64,000 bases of DNA from positions 1-64,000 of the forward strand of contig CAVFNL010000008.1 of assembly GCA_963623875.1 (NCBI GenBank), read 5' to 3'. The notes under the pieces are model-generated. The model ran no database searches. It worked only from the letters and a program-made list of their open reading frames with translations, and was not told the origin of the DNA. Source of the DNA: UBA3206 sp963623875. GTDB taxonomy: Bacteria > Bacillota_I > Bacilli_A > Acholeplasmatales > Anaeroplasmataceae. The position numbers and the translations under genes were made by a program. Shown in pieces: positions 43,378 through 52,407 of the stretch (its first letter is position 1; the number at the start of each line of letters is the position of its first letter).

Positions 43378-45204
43378 TTGGCTAAAAATATTAAGAAAAC
43401 AAAAGGTAAAAAAGAACAAAGAGTTTCAAATATTCCTACACAAAATGCCAATAAAGCTTCTGAAGGAGTTTTAATTTATAAAGAGGGTATGACTGTAGGT
43501 GAAGTTGCAAACGGATTAAATGTTCCTATATCTAAGGTTGTTATGAAATTAATGGGACTTGGTGTTATGGCAAATCAAAACCAAACTATTGATAGAGAAA
43601 CAATTGAACTTGTGGCCTTAGATTTTGGTGCTGAATTAAAAGATGAAGTTGTAACAGATGCAGCTCGTTTTGATGAATTTACTATTGAAGATAATGAAGA
43701 AGACTTAGTATCTCGTCCAGCTGTTGTTACAATTATGGGACACGTTGACCATGGTAAAACAACATTACTTGACTATATTCGTGCATCAAGAGTCGCAGCA
43801 GGAGAAGCTGGTGGAATTACTCAACATATCGGTGCATACCAAGTAGAGGAAAAGGGAAGAAAAATTACATTTATTGATACTCCAGGACATGCAGCATTTA
43901 CTGAAATGCGTGCGCGTGGAGCTCAAGTAACAGATATCGTTATTTTAGTAGTCGCAGCTGATGATGGGGTAATGCCTCAAACAAAAGAAGCAATAGAACA
44001 TGCAAAAGCTGCAGGTTGTCCTATTATTGTAGCGGTAAATAAAATTGATAAACCAACGGCTAATAAAGCACGTGTTATGGAAGAATTGACACATGAAGGA
44101 ATTATACCTTCTGAATGGGGTGGAGATACTACATTCGTAGAAATTAGTGCTTTAAAAGGTATTGGTGTTGATAACTTGCTTGATATGATTAATCTACAAG
44201 CAGAAATTATGGATTTAAAAGCTAATCCTAATAGACTTGCTGTAGGATCAGTACTTGAAGCAGAACTTGATAGAGGTAAAGGAGCTGTCGCAACTTTCTT
44301 AGTTCAAAATGGTACATTAAAAGTAGGAGACTATGTTGTAGTTGGTGATACTTATGGACGTATTAGATCTATGGAAGATGATAGACATGTTAAATATAAT
44401 GATGCTGAACCTTCTATGGCAGTTCAAGTAACAGGACTTGAAGAAGTACCATATGCTGGAGATAAGTTCATGGCATTATCTGATGAAAAAACAGCTCGTC
44501 AAATTGCTGATGAAAGAAAGATAAAGAGCAAAGATCTATTAAATGGAGCATCTCAAGCTGTATCTTTAGAAGAATTATTTGCTGATAAAGACGCGAATAA
44601 AGAACTTAACTTAATTGTAAAAGGAGATGTTCAAGGTTCAGTTGAAGCATTAAGATCATCTTTAGAACAATTAAATGTTGATACAATCAAGTTAAATATT
44701 ATTCGTTGTTCTGTAGGTGCAATAACAGATACAGATGTAACACTTGCGGCTGCTTCAAGAGCTATTATTATAGGATTTAATGTTCGTCCTACAGTTCAAG
44801 TAAGACAATCAGCTGAATCTCAAGGAGTAGAAATTAGATTATATAATATTATCTATAAGCTTCTTGAAGATATTGAAGCTGCGATGAATGGTCTTTTGGA
44901 TCCTGAATTCGAAGAAGTTGTTACAGGACAATGTGAGATTAGAAATGTATTTAAGATTTCTAAAATTGGTTCAATCGCAGGATGCTATGTATCTAATGGT
45001 GTAGTTGAACGTGATTCTTTATGCAGAGTTATTCGTGATGGAATAGTTGTTTATGAAGGAAAACTTGCATCATTACGTAGATTTAAAGATGATGTTAAGA
45101 GTGTTAAAGAAGGATATGAATGTGGACTTCAAATTGAAAACTTCAATGATATTAAAGAAGGAGACATTATTGAAACTTCAGTAATGAAGGAAATTAAAAG
45201 ATAA
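43378..45204 (+). CDS. infB: translation initiation factor IF-2
   Basis: IF-2 (608 aa), a short form. After a brief basic N-terminus, the IF2_N domain (about 30-85) and the GTPase domain with G1 GHVDHGKTT from residue 121, G3 DTPGH and G4 NKID follow. The remainder comprises the IF2 beta-barrel and C-terminal fMet-tRNA-binding domains. It guides initiator tRNA to the 30S P site. Translation starts at TTG 43378 after AAGGTGAG; no ATG is better placed. It overlaps rbfA by one base. Confidence 0.97.
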   Translation: MAKNIKKTKGKKEQRVSNIPTQNANKASEGVLIYKEGMTVGEVANGLNVPISKVVMKLMGLGVMANQNQTIDRETIELVALDFGAELKDEVVTDAARFDEFTIEDNEEDLVSRPAVVTIMGHVDHGKTTLLDYIRASRVAAGEAGGITQHIGAYQVEEKGRKITFIDTPGHAAFTEMRARGAQVTDIVILVVAADDGVMPQTKEAIEHAKAAGCPIIVAVNKIDKPTANKARVMEELTHEGIIPSEWGGDTTFVEISALKGIGVDNLLDMINLQAEIMDLKANPNRLAVGSVLEAELDRGKGAVATFLVQNGTLKVGDYVVVGDTYGRIRSMEDDRHVKYNDAEPSMAVQVTGLEEVPYAGDKFMALSDEKTARQIADERKIKSKDLLNGASQAVSLEELFADKDANKELNLIVKGDVQGSVEALRSSLEQLNVDTIKLNIIRCSVGAITDTDVTLAAASRAIIIGFNVRPTVQVRQSAESQGVEIRLYNIIYKLLEDIEAAMNGLLDPEFEEVVTGQCEIRNVFKISKIGSIAGCYVSNGVVERDSLCRVIRDGIVVYEGKLASLRRFKDDVKSVKEGYECGLQIENFNDIKEGDIIETSVMKEIKR

Positions 45205-45563
45205 TGGCAGGAATTTCTTTAAAAAGACTTGAATCACTTTCACTTCGTGAACTTGCACTATTACTTCAAAATGATGTAAAAGATAAACAATTAAAAAATG
45301 TAACGATAACTGAAGTTAGAATAACTAATGATTTATCATATATGACAATTTATTATACAACGCTTTTTCATGGCGAAAGAGAAGGAGTAGCAGAATCTTT
45401 GGAACGTTCTAAAGGTTATATTCGTAAAGAACTTGCGGCAAGAATTAAAGCTCGCAAGATGCCAGAATTAAGATTTAAATACGATGATATGTTAGAATAT
45501 GGTAATCACATTGATGAAGTAATTGCAGCTGCAATGAAAAACAACAAAGAGGAAGGAAAATAA
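45204..45563 (+). CDS. rbfA: ribosome-binding factor A
   Basis: RbfA (119 aa), a KH-like 30S maturation factor: a typical start helix (LKRLESLSLRELALLLQND), then VTITEVRITNDLSYMTIYY and the ELAARIKARKMPELRFKYDD block. It closes the rimP operon. Its ATG shares one base with the infB stop, and its stop codon lies in the loop of the terminator hairpin. Confidence 0.95.
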   Translation: MAGISLKRLESLSLRELALLLQNDVKDKQLKNVTITEVRITNDLSYMTIYYTTLFHGEREGVAESLERSKGYIRKELAARIKARKMPELRFKYDDMLEYGNHIDEVIAAAMKNNKEEGK

Positions 45564-45580
45564 TCCTTCCTCTTTATCAC
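45546..45580 (+). terminator. terminator of the nusA-infB operon
   Basis: AAAGAGGAAGGA (45546-45557) pairs with TCCTTCCTCTTT (45564-45575). The T-run is short (TTTAT), so termination could be partial and feed the ABC genes 20 nt downstream. Confidence 0.7.
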
Positions 45581-45599
45581 TACTATTTGGAGGTTTCGC

Positions 45600-47363
45600 A
45601 TGAACAAAAGAATAGGCTTTTATTACATAAAATATATATACTTATTTATAATTGGAGTAGCTAGCTTGGTTGTAGTTGATATATTCCAATTAAAAGTTCC
45701 TAAAATTATTGGAGTTATTGTTGATAAATTACAAGATAATACTTTAACTAAAGTTAATTTAAAAGATTTTTTATATGAAATGGTTATAATCATTATAGTT
45801 ATGGCAATAGGTAGATTCTTGTGGAGAGTCGCAATCATCGGAGTTTCACATTTGATAGAACGTGATTTAAGACAAAAAATGTATAATAAGGCGATGGACT
45901 TACCGTTAGAATATTATGTAACAAATAAATCTGGTAGTATACTTTCATACTTTACATCAGATATGAGCGTTATAAGAAAATGGTTTGGTACAGGTACTTT
46001 AATGATTATAGATGCGGCATTCTTAGGACTTTATACATTCTATAAAATGATAAGACTAAATTATAAATTAGCACTTTTATCTATGATACCTCTTTTATTA
46101 ATCGCAATATTTTCAGGAATAATAGGTAAAAGAATGAACAAAAAGTTTTTGGATAATCAAAAAGCATTTGATGAATTAACATCATATTCTACTGAAACAT
46201 TTAGAGGACTTTTTGTATTAAAAGCATTTGTAAGAGAAAAAGAAGAATTAAAAAGATTTAAAAAAATAAATAAAAACAATTATGATAAAAGTATATCTTT
46301 TAATTATTCTTCCATTGCGTTAAATGTTGTAACAGAACTTCTAGTTTGGTCTATAGGCGCAATCATAATAGGGTTTGGAGGATACCTTGCATATAAGCAC
46401 ATAAAATATGGGAATGGATCATTTACACCAGGTGATTTAACGGTATTTTTTTCATATTTTGTAACAATTACGTGGCCGATGTTTGCGATATCACGACTTA
46501 TTGATTTAGGTGCCCAGGCGAGAGCTTCTAGCAAAAGAGTTGATGCATTTTTTAATGAACAAGAAAAAGTAAAAGATGATATAAATGTATTACCTAATGA
46601 AGTGTTAGGCAATGAAATATTGTTTAAAAACTTAAGTTTTAATTATCCTGGTGATGATAAAAAAGTATTAAAAAATATTAACTTGAATATAAAAAAAGGT
46701 GAATTTGTAGGCTTTATAGGAAAAACAGGTTCTGGTAAATCATCTATATTTGATTTGATTTTAAGGTTTTACAATATTGGTAACGATATGTTATACATAG
46801 ATGGAATAGATATTATGAGGCTTAAAATAGAAAATGTAAGAGGGGCTATTGGCTATGTTGATCAAGAAAATTTCTTATTTTCTGATACAATAACAAATAA
46901 TGTAGGATTTAAAGATAATGGAAACCTTAATCAAGATATGATTATTGATGCACTTAAAGTTGCGAATGTATATGATGCAGTAATGGGATTTGATATGGGA
47001 CTTGATACAATACTTGGAGAGAGAGGAGTTAGTGTATCAGGTGGACAAAAAGAAAGACTATCTATCGCAAGAGCTTTATACACAAACCCTAAAATATTAA
47101 TACTTGATGATTCGCTTTCGGCAGTAGATGCAAAATGTGAAAAAGAAATAATTCACATGATTAAAAAGGAAAGAAAAGATAAAATTACAATTCTTTCTTC
47201 TAATAGAATTTCTTCTATAAAAGATTGCGATAAAATAGTTGTTATGAATAATGGCGAAATTGAAGGTGTTGGTCGCCATGAGGAATTATTATTATCAAGT
47301 AATACATATAATGAAATAAATTCTCTTCAATCACTAGAAGGAGGTATTTATGATGCAAAATAA
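45600..47363 (+). CDS. ABC exporter half-transporter, degenerate-site subunit
   Basis: A 587-aa half-transporter: six membrane helices (1-310), then an ATPase domain with Walker A GKTGSGKS from 374, signature SVSGGQKER and Walker B LILDD. The catalytic glutamate is replaced by Asp504, and the switch histidine by Asn535 (LSSNR). This is the pattern of the non-catalytic site partner in heterodimeric multidrug exporters such as BmrCD, LmrCD and TM287/288. It overlaps the second subunit by 14 nt. The substrate may be drugs or lipids and is not readable. GGAGG precedes the ATG. Confidence 0.9.
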   Translation: MNKRIGFYYIKYIYLFIIGVASLVVVDIFQLKVPKIIGVIVDKLQDNTLTKVNLKDFLYEMVIIIIVMAIGRFLWRVAIIGVSHLIERDLRQKMYNKAMDLPLEYYVTNKSGSILSYFTSDMSVIRKWFGTGTLMIIDAAFLGLYTFYKMIRLNYKLALLSMIPLLLIAIFSGIIGKRMNKKFLDNQKAFDELTSYSTETFRGLFVLKAFVREKEELKRFKKINKNNYDKSISFNYSSIALNVVTELLVWSIGAIIIGFGGYLAYKHIKYGNGSFTPGDLTVFFSYFVTITWPMFAISRLIDLGAQARASSKRVDAFFNEQEKVKDDINVLPNEVLGNEILFKNLSFNYPGDDKKVLKNINLNIKKGEFVGFIGKTGSGKSSIFDLILRFYNIGNDMLYIDGIDIMRLKIENVRGAIGYVDQENFLFSDTITNNVGFKDNGNLNQDMIIDALKVANVYDAVMGFDMGLDTILGERGVSVSGGQKERLSIARALYTNPKILILDDSLSAVDAKCEKEIIHMIKKERKDKITILSSNRISSIKDCDKIVVMNNGEIEGVGRHEELLLSSNTYNEINSLQSLEGGIYDAK

Positions 47364-49110
47364 TGAACATAAGATATCTCATAGAAAAGTATTAAAAAAA
47401 TTATTATCTTATACAAAAAAATATAGGATGCAATATGTTTTGGCATTTATCTTAGGATTTTTTGCGGTACTAACAGAACTGATAGGACCTATACTTTTAG
47501 CAAATGTTGTAGAAAATTTAACTTCAGATAATATCAGTTTGAAATATATAATTGTTCAAATGTTTCTATATTTTTTGATAGCAGTTTTAATTTCATTAAT
47601 TTTAATAATTATTGAAAGAATAATACTTATAAGACTTGGTCAAAAAATAGTATATAAAATAAGAGAAGATATATTTGTGCATACACTATCACTATCACAT
47701 AAAGAATTTACACAGATTCCTACAGGTAAACTTGTAACACGTCTTACATCTGATACATTTGTTATAAATGAAATGTTTACATCAACAATAGTTAATATGG
47801 CAAGAGATATAATAACAGCATTGGTTTCAATAATTATAATGATTTATGTTTCATTCAAATTATCACTTATTGTTTTTGCATTTACACCTCTATTATTATT
47901 AATAACTATTATATTTATAACATTCACCAAAAAAATGTATCGTGTTGTAAAAGATAATAGTACAAATGTTAATACTTTTATTTCTGAATCTATCAATGGT
48001 ATTAGAGTAATTAAAGCTTATAATACTGAAGAAAAAGAAAGAAGGGTATTTAAAGAAAAGAACAATAAATTATTTATAAGCAACATTAAACAAATGTCAG
48101 TATTTGCAATATTTAGACCATTAATATATTCAATTTATTTAACATCGATTTTAATGATTTTATATTTTGGTGGTAAGATGGCAATAGACGGTGTTATAAA
48201 GTCATCTGTAATAGTAGCCTTCTATTCTTATGTGTCGTATTATTATGATCCGATTGTTGATTTTGCGGAACTTTTAAATACTTTTGAAGATTCTCTTTCA
48301 AGTTGTGAAAAAATATTTATATTATTAGATATTAAACCATCAATTAAAAATGAAGGAAAAATAATACTAAATGATTTTAAAGGCGACATAGAATTTAAAA
48401 ATGTTTATTTTAAATATAATTCTGATTCAAATTACATTTTAAATAATGTATCGTTTAAAGTAAATGCAGGTGAAAGTGTTGCGCTTGTAGGACCTACTGG
48501 AGGAGGAAAATCTACTATAATTAATCTTATTGAAAGAAATTATGATGTAACAGAAGGAAATATTTATATTGATGGAATTGATATTAAAGATATAGATATC
48601 AACTCTCTTAGAAAGAATATTGGTATGATGCTACAAGACGTTCATTTGTTTAGTGGAACAGTATATGATAATATACGATTATTCGATAACAATATTTCTA
48701 ATGAGGAGTGCATAGAAGCCGCAAAGAAGGTATCAGCTTATGAGATGATTTCATCTTTAGAAAAAGGATTTGATACTATGCTTTATGAAAATGGTGTGAA
48801 TTTATCAGGTGGACAACGCCAATTAATTTCATTCTCTAGAGCTATTGCATCAAAACCTAAAATGATGATACTTGATGAAGCTACTGCAAATATTGATACT
48901 AAAACAGAAACTTTAATTCAAAAAGGCATAGAGGAATTAGAAAAAGGACGCACAATGATAATAGTTGCGCATAGATTATCAACTATTAAGCATGCGACTC
49001 GTATTTTAGTAATCAGTTGTGGTACAATAATCGAGGAAGGTTCGCATAAAGATTTAATGAATAAAAAAGGTGTTTACTATAATCTTTATTTATCACAATA
49101 TAAAAATTAG
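47350..49110 (+). CDS. ABC exporter half-transporter, catalytic subunit
   Basis: A 586-aa partner of the preceding gene: six membrane helices, Walker A GPTGGGKST, signature NLSGGQRQ, Walker B MMILDEATANID with the catalytic Glu, and the switch His in VAHRLSTI. This subunit therefore supplies the active catalytic residues of the heterodimer. AAGGAGG lies before two successive ATG codons (47350, 47353); either may be used. The start lies inside the first subunit gene, indicating coupled, stoichiometric translation. Confidence 0.9.
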   Translation: MMQNNEHKISHRKVLKKLLSYTKKYRMQYVLAFILGFFAVLTELIGPILLANVVENLTSDNISLKYIIVQMFLYFLIAVLISLILIIIERIILIRLGQKIVYKIREDIFVHTLSLSHKEFTQIPTGKLVTRLTSDTFVINEMFTSTIVNMARDIITALVSIIIMIYVSFKLSLIVFAFTPLLLLITIIFITFTKKMYRVVKDNSTNVNTFISESINGIRVIKAYNTEEKERRVFKEKNNKLFISNIKQMSVFAIFRPLIYSIYLTSILMILYFGGKMAIDGVIKSSVIVAFYSYVSYYYDPIVDFAELLNTFEDSLSSCEKIFILLDIKPSIKNEGKIILNDFKGDIEFKNVYFKYNSDSNYILNNVSFKVNAGESVALVGPTGGGKSTIINLIERNYDVTEGNIYIDGIDIKDIDINSLRKNIGMMLQDVHLFSGTVYDNIRLFDNNISNEECIEAAKKVSAYEMISSLEKGFDTMLYENGVNLSGGQRQLISFSRAIASKPKMMILDEATANIDTKTETLIQKGIEELEKGRTMIIVAHRLSTIKHATRILVISCGTIIEEGSHKDLMNKKGVYYNLYLSQYKN

Positions 49111-49120
49111 GAGAATCAAA

Positions 49121-49954
49121 ATGGAAATAAAGCAACAATATTTAACTGGTGAAAGAGCGTTATATAACACACATAATGCAACTATAATTAATACTACATT
49201 TGATAATGGAGAATCACCTTTAAAAGAATCTAGTGATTTAAAAATTTATAATTCTATTTTTAAGTGGAAATATCCACTATGGTACTCAAAGAATGTATTT
49301 TGTAAGAATGTATCATTAATAGAACTTGCACGTTCAGGGATTTGGTATACAAAAAATATTAGATTTGAGGATTCGACAATCGCAGTCCCTAAGACTTTTA
49401 GAAGATCAGATGGTATAACGCTTATTAATACAACACTTCCTAATGCAGAAGAAACATTTTGGAATTGCTCAAATATAGTACTTCAAAATGTATCATCAAA
49501 TGGTAAATATTTCATGATGAATTCTAAAAATATTAACATTAATAATTTTAATCATAACGGTGATTATTTACTCGATGGAGCATCTGACATCGTAATTGAT
49601 AATGCAAAAATTATATCAAAAGATGCATTTTGGAATTGCCAAAATGTTGAAGTGAGAAATTCGCTAATTATAGGTGAGTATCTAGGGTGGAATAGTAAGA
49701 ATATAAAATTTGTAAATTGTACAATAGATTCCCTTCAAGGAATGTGTTATATGGATAATATAATAATGGAAAATTGTACCCTTTTGAATACAAATCTTGC
49801 GTTTGAATTTTCAAGTGTTAACGCAACTATAAATTCAAAAATAGATAGTATTAAAAATCCTATTGAAGGTTCTATAAAGGCACCTGCAATAGATGAAATA
49901 ATTCTAGATGAAAATCTAATTGATCCTAAAAAGACTAAGATTGAGGTAGAATAA
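49121..49954 (+). CDS. DUF3737 beta-helix protein
   Basis: A 277-aa DUF3737 family protein. The N-terminus YLTGERALYNTHNATI and repeated strands with conserved W/N positions (FWNCSNIVLQN, FWNCQNVEVRN, WNSKNIKFVNC) indicate a right-handed parallel beta-helix of pentapeptide-like rungs. No signal peptide is seen, so it is cytosolic. The function is unknown, but its genes are often found with MalY/PatB lyases, as here. ATG 49121 follows AGGAG; the longer frame starts inside the ABC gene. One-base overlap with patB. Confidence 0.85.
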   Translation: MEIKQQYLTGERALYNTHNATIINTTFDNGESPLKESSDLKIYNSIFKWKYPLWYSKNVFCKNVSLIELARSGIWYTKNIRFEDSTIAVPKTFRRSDGITLINTTLPNAEETFWNCSNIVLQNVSSNGKYFMMNSKNININNFNHNGDYLLDGASDIVIDNAKIISKDAFWNCQNVEVRNSLIIGEYLGWNSKNIKFVNCTIDSLQGMCYMDNIIMENCTLLNTNLAFEFSSVNATINSKIDSIKNPIEGSIKAPAIDEIILDENLIDPKKTKIEVE

Positions 49955-51129
49955 TGTATAATTTTGATGAACTAGCACAAAGAAGAAATACTTCTTCATA
50001 TAAATGGGATGTTTTAGAAAATGAACTTCCCATGTGGGTTGCGGATATGGATTTTATGGTCGCAAAACCAATTAAAGATAGTATTTTAAAAAGAACTGAA
50101 ATTATGGCATATGGATATTCAAATGTGCCGAATGAATTCTATACAGCTTACAAAAACTTTTTTAAAGATATTCATAACCTAGAATTAAAAGAAGAATGGA
50201 TGATATTTTCAACAGGTGTTGTGCCATCTATTTCATCAATTGTAAGAAGTACAACTGCATTAGGGGATAATGTTGTAGTGCTTTCACCTGTTTATAATAT
50301 TTTTTATAATTCAATTATAAATAACCATAGAAATCCTAGTCCTTGTAATCTAACCTATAAAGATGGAAAGTACTCTATTGACTTTTCTTTACTTGAAAAA
50401 ATAATGAGTGATCCTAAAACAACACTTATGATTTTTTGTAATCCTCACAATCCAACTGGAAATATTTGGACAAAAGAAGAATTAGAGAATGTATTAATTC
50501 TTGCAAAAAAATATGATGTATTAGTAATATCTGATGAAATACATGCAGATATTATGGCACCTGGAAGAAAATATAATTCTATGTTTTCTATTGAAGGATA
50601 TGATAAAAATGTTTTATTGTTATTATCAGCCAGTAAATGTTTTAATATTGCAGGACTTCAAGCATCTATTGCGGTAGTCAAAGATAAAGATTTAAGATAT
50701 AAGGTTTGGAGAGGAATTAATACAGACGAATGCGGAGAAAATAATTTTTTCTGTGCACAAGCACATATTAGTGCATTAAACGATTCAAGAGATTGGCTTT
50801 CCTTGATGAATGATTATGTATATAAAAACAAAAAAATTGCATATAATTTTATTAAAAATAACATAAATGAATTGAAAGTGATAGAATCAGATGCCTTATA
50901 TTTAATATGGGTCGATATAAGTTCTTTAAAAATTGATTCAGATGAATTCGTTTCAAAATTAAGAGAATATAATGGTCTTTATATATCAAGTGGAAATATA
51001 TTTGGTGAAAATGGTAAAGGATTTGTTAGAATAAATCTGGCGACATCGCTTAAAAATGTTGTTGATGGTATGAATAGATTAGAGTCATTTGTAAAGTATT
51101 TAAAAAATAGATGTAAAAATGATTTTTAA
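49954..51129 (+). CDS. patB: PatB/MalY-type PLP C-S lyase, second copy
   Basis: A 391-aa paralogue of the lyase at 37474, with MWVADMDF near the N-terminus, NPHNPTGN and the PLP lysine Lys228 in SASKCFNIAG. Divergence is wide, so this is an old duplication or independent acquisition rather than a recent copy. The expected reaction is C-S beta-elimination from cystathionine or a related cysteine conjugate. It is translationally coupled to DUF3737, so that protein may act on or bind the same metabolite (inference). No terminator hairpin is obvious after it. Confidence 0.88.
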   Translation: MYNFDELAQRRNTSSYKWDVLENELPMWVADMDFMVAKPIKDSILKRTEIMAYGYSNVPNEFYTAYKNFFKDIHNLELKEEWMIFSTGVVPSISSIVRSTTALGDNVVVLSPVYNIFYNSIINNHRNPSPCNLTYKDGKYSIDFSLLEKIMSDPKTTLMIFCNPHNPTGNIWTKEELENVLILAKKYDVLVISDEIHADIMAPGRKYNSMFSIEGYDKNVLLLLSASKCFNIAGLQASIAVVKDKDLRYKVWRGINTDECGENNFFCAQAHISALNDSRDWLSLMNDYVYKNKKIAYNFIKNNINELKVIESDALYLIWVDISSLKIDSDEFVSKLREYNGLYISSGNIFGENGKGFVRINLATSLKNVVDGMNRLESFVKYLKNRCKNDF

Positions 51130-51132
51130 TGT

Positions 51133-51162
51133 ATTGAAAGTGTTTTCAATAAATGCTATAAT
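51133..51162 (+). promoter_or_regulatory. ccpA promoter with cre-like palindrome
   Basis: TTGAAA (51134-51139), 17 nt, TATAAT (51157-51162) with an extended -10 TG. The perfect arms ATTGAAA/TTTCAAT around GTGT (51133-51150) overlap the -35 and resemble a cre site with TG in place of the central CG. Autoregulation by CcpA is inferred. Confidence 0.7.
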
Positions 51163-51187
51163 AAACCATATTTAGGAGGGGATAATT

Positions 51188-52180
51188 GTGCCAAGAGTTA
51201 CGATTTACGATGTAGCTGGAAAAGCTAAAGTTAGTTTAGCAACTGTTAGTAGAGTTTTAAATAATCCAAACAAAGTTAATAAGGAAACTAGAGAGAAAGT
51301 TGAAGCTGTAATTAAAGAATTAGGGTATCATCCTAATGCAATTGCAAGAGGACTTGCATCTAAAAAAACAACAACAGTAGGTATTGTCCTTTCTGACGTT
51401 ACAAGAGCTGCGACAGCTCAATTATTAGGTGGAATAATTGATATTGCAAAAAAATATAATTATTCAGTAAAAATTTTCTCAATGGCTGGAGATACTGATA
51501 TTGAAGAATCAATTAGAAATGTTATTGCAGAACAAGTTGATGGAATTATTTTTATGAATGATGAACTTGATGATAACGAAATGAAGATTATAAAAGAAAG
51601 AGTAGAAGAAGCTGAAATAAAGATGGTTCTTGCGAACGTATATCTAGATTCGGATATCCTACCATCTACGATGGTTGATTATTCAAAAGCTGCATACGAG
51701 ATTACAAAAGAATTAATCTCTAAAGGTAAAAAAGATATTTATATGCTTTCAACAGTTAGAAAGTATTCTGTAAATACTCCAAAAGTAAATGGGTATAAAA
51801 AAGCAATGGAAGAAGCCGGACTTGAACCTAAGGTATTTAGAACATCAGGTGATGTTAACATTAATACGCAGCATTTTAAAGAATTTTTCCAAGGGAAAAA
51901 GGTTGATGCAGCTCTAGCAGTAAGAGATTCAATTGCCGTTTCATTTATGAATGTTATGATTGATAAAGGCATGAGAATTCCTGAAGACATATCGGTGATT
52001 GGTTTCCAAAATACTAAATATGCCTTACTTTCAAGACCAAACTTGACATGTATCTATACTCCGGTGTATGATATAGGTGCTGTTTCTATGAGACTTTTAA
52101 CTAAACTTATAAAAGGTGAAAGTGATGAGACAGAACATATACTATTACCATATAGTATAATTAGAAGACAATCAATGTAA
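51188..52180 (+). CDS. ccpA: catabolite control protein A (LacI family)
   Basis: A 330-aa LacI/GalR regulator: the N-terminal HTH (TIYDVAGKAKVSLATVSRVLNN) and hinge helix (NAIARGLASKKT) precede a periplasmic-binding-like core. The match to CcpA is in the hinge and core (TTTVGIVLSDVTRAATAQL, DKGMRIPEDISVIGFQNT). With HPr-Ser-P it represses or activates carbon-catabolite genes. The start is GTG 51188 after GGAGGGG. The cre-like site on its own promoter supports the call. Confidence 0.88.
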   Translation: MPRVTIYDVAGKAKVSLATVSRVLNNPNKVNKETREKVEAVIKELGYHPNAIARGLASKKTTTVGIVLSDVTRAATAQLLGGIIDIAKKYNYSVKIFSMAGDTDIEESIRNVIAEQVDGIIFMNDELDDNEMKIIKERVEEAEIKMVLANVYLDSDILPSTMVDYSKAAYEITKELISKGKKDIYMLSTVRKYSVNTPKVNGYKKAMEEAGLEPKVFRTSGDVNINTQHFKEFFQGKKVDAALAVRDSIAVSFMNVMIDKGMRIPEDISVIGFQNTKYALLSRPNLTCIYTPVYDIGAVSMRLLTKLIKGESDETEHILLPYSIIRRQSM

Positions 52181-52189
52181 TATCAAATG

Positions 52190-52388
52190 AATAATAGTAG
52201 AAATATATGACTTTAAAAGAGAATAAGTGGATGGTGAAAACTTATAGCATATATCTTTGAAAATACAATTCATAAAAAAATGATACGGTTGCGCGATATA
52301 GCTTTTAAAGTGCAAGATAATATATCTTGAACTAAGGTGGTACCACGTTTAAGCGTCCTTAGATTTTAGGGCGCTTTTTATTTTTTAT
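52190..52388 (+). promoter_or_regulatory. tyrosine T-box leader of tyrS
   Basis: A T-box riboswitch. The AG-bulge region GGATGGTGAAAAC follows a stem-I start, and the likely specifier UAC (Tyr) is at 52264-52266. The T-box sequence AAGGTGGTACCACG lies at 52334-52347, and the terminator AGCGTCCTTA/TTAGGGCGCT (52351-52374) with a T-run ends 20 nt before tyrS. Uncharged tRNA-Tyr should favour read-through. Confidence 0.9.
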
Positions 52389-52407
52389 TATGAAAGGAAG
52401 AAATAAT

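Noticed and set aside
49070..49120. Long start of the DUF3737 gene inside the ABC gene
   Set aside because: AGGAG stands right before ATG 49121, and the family begins there.
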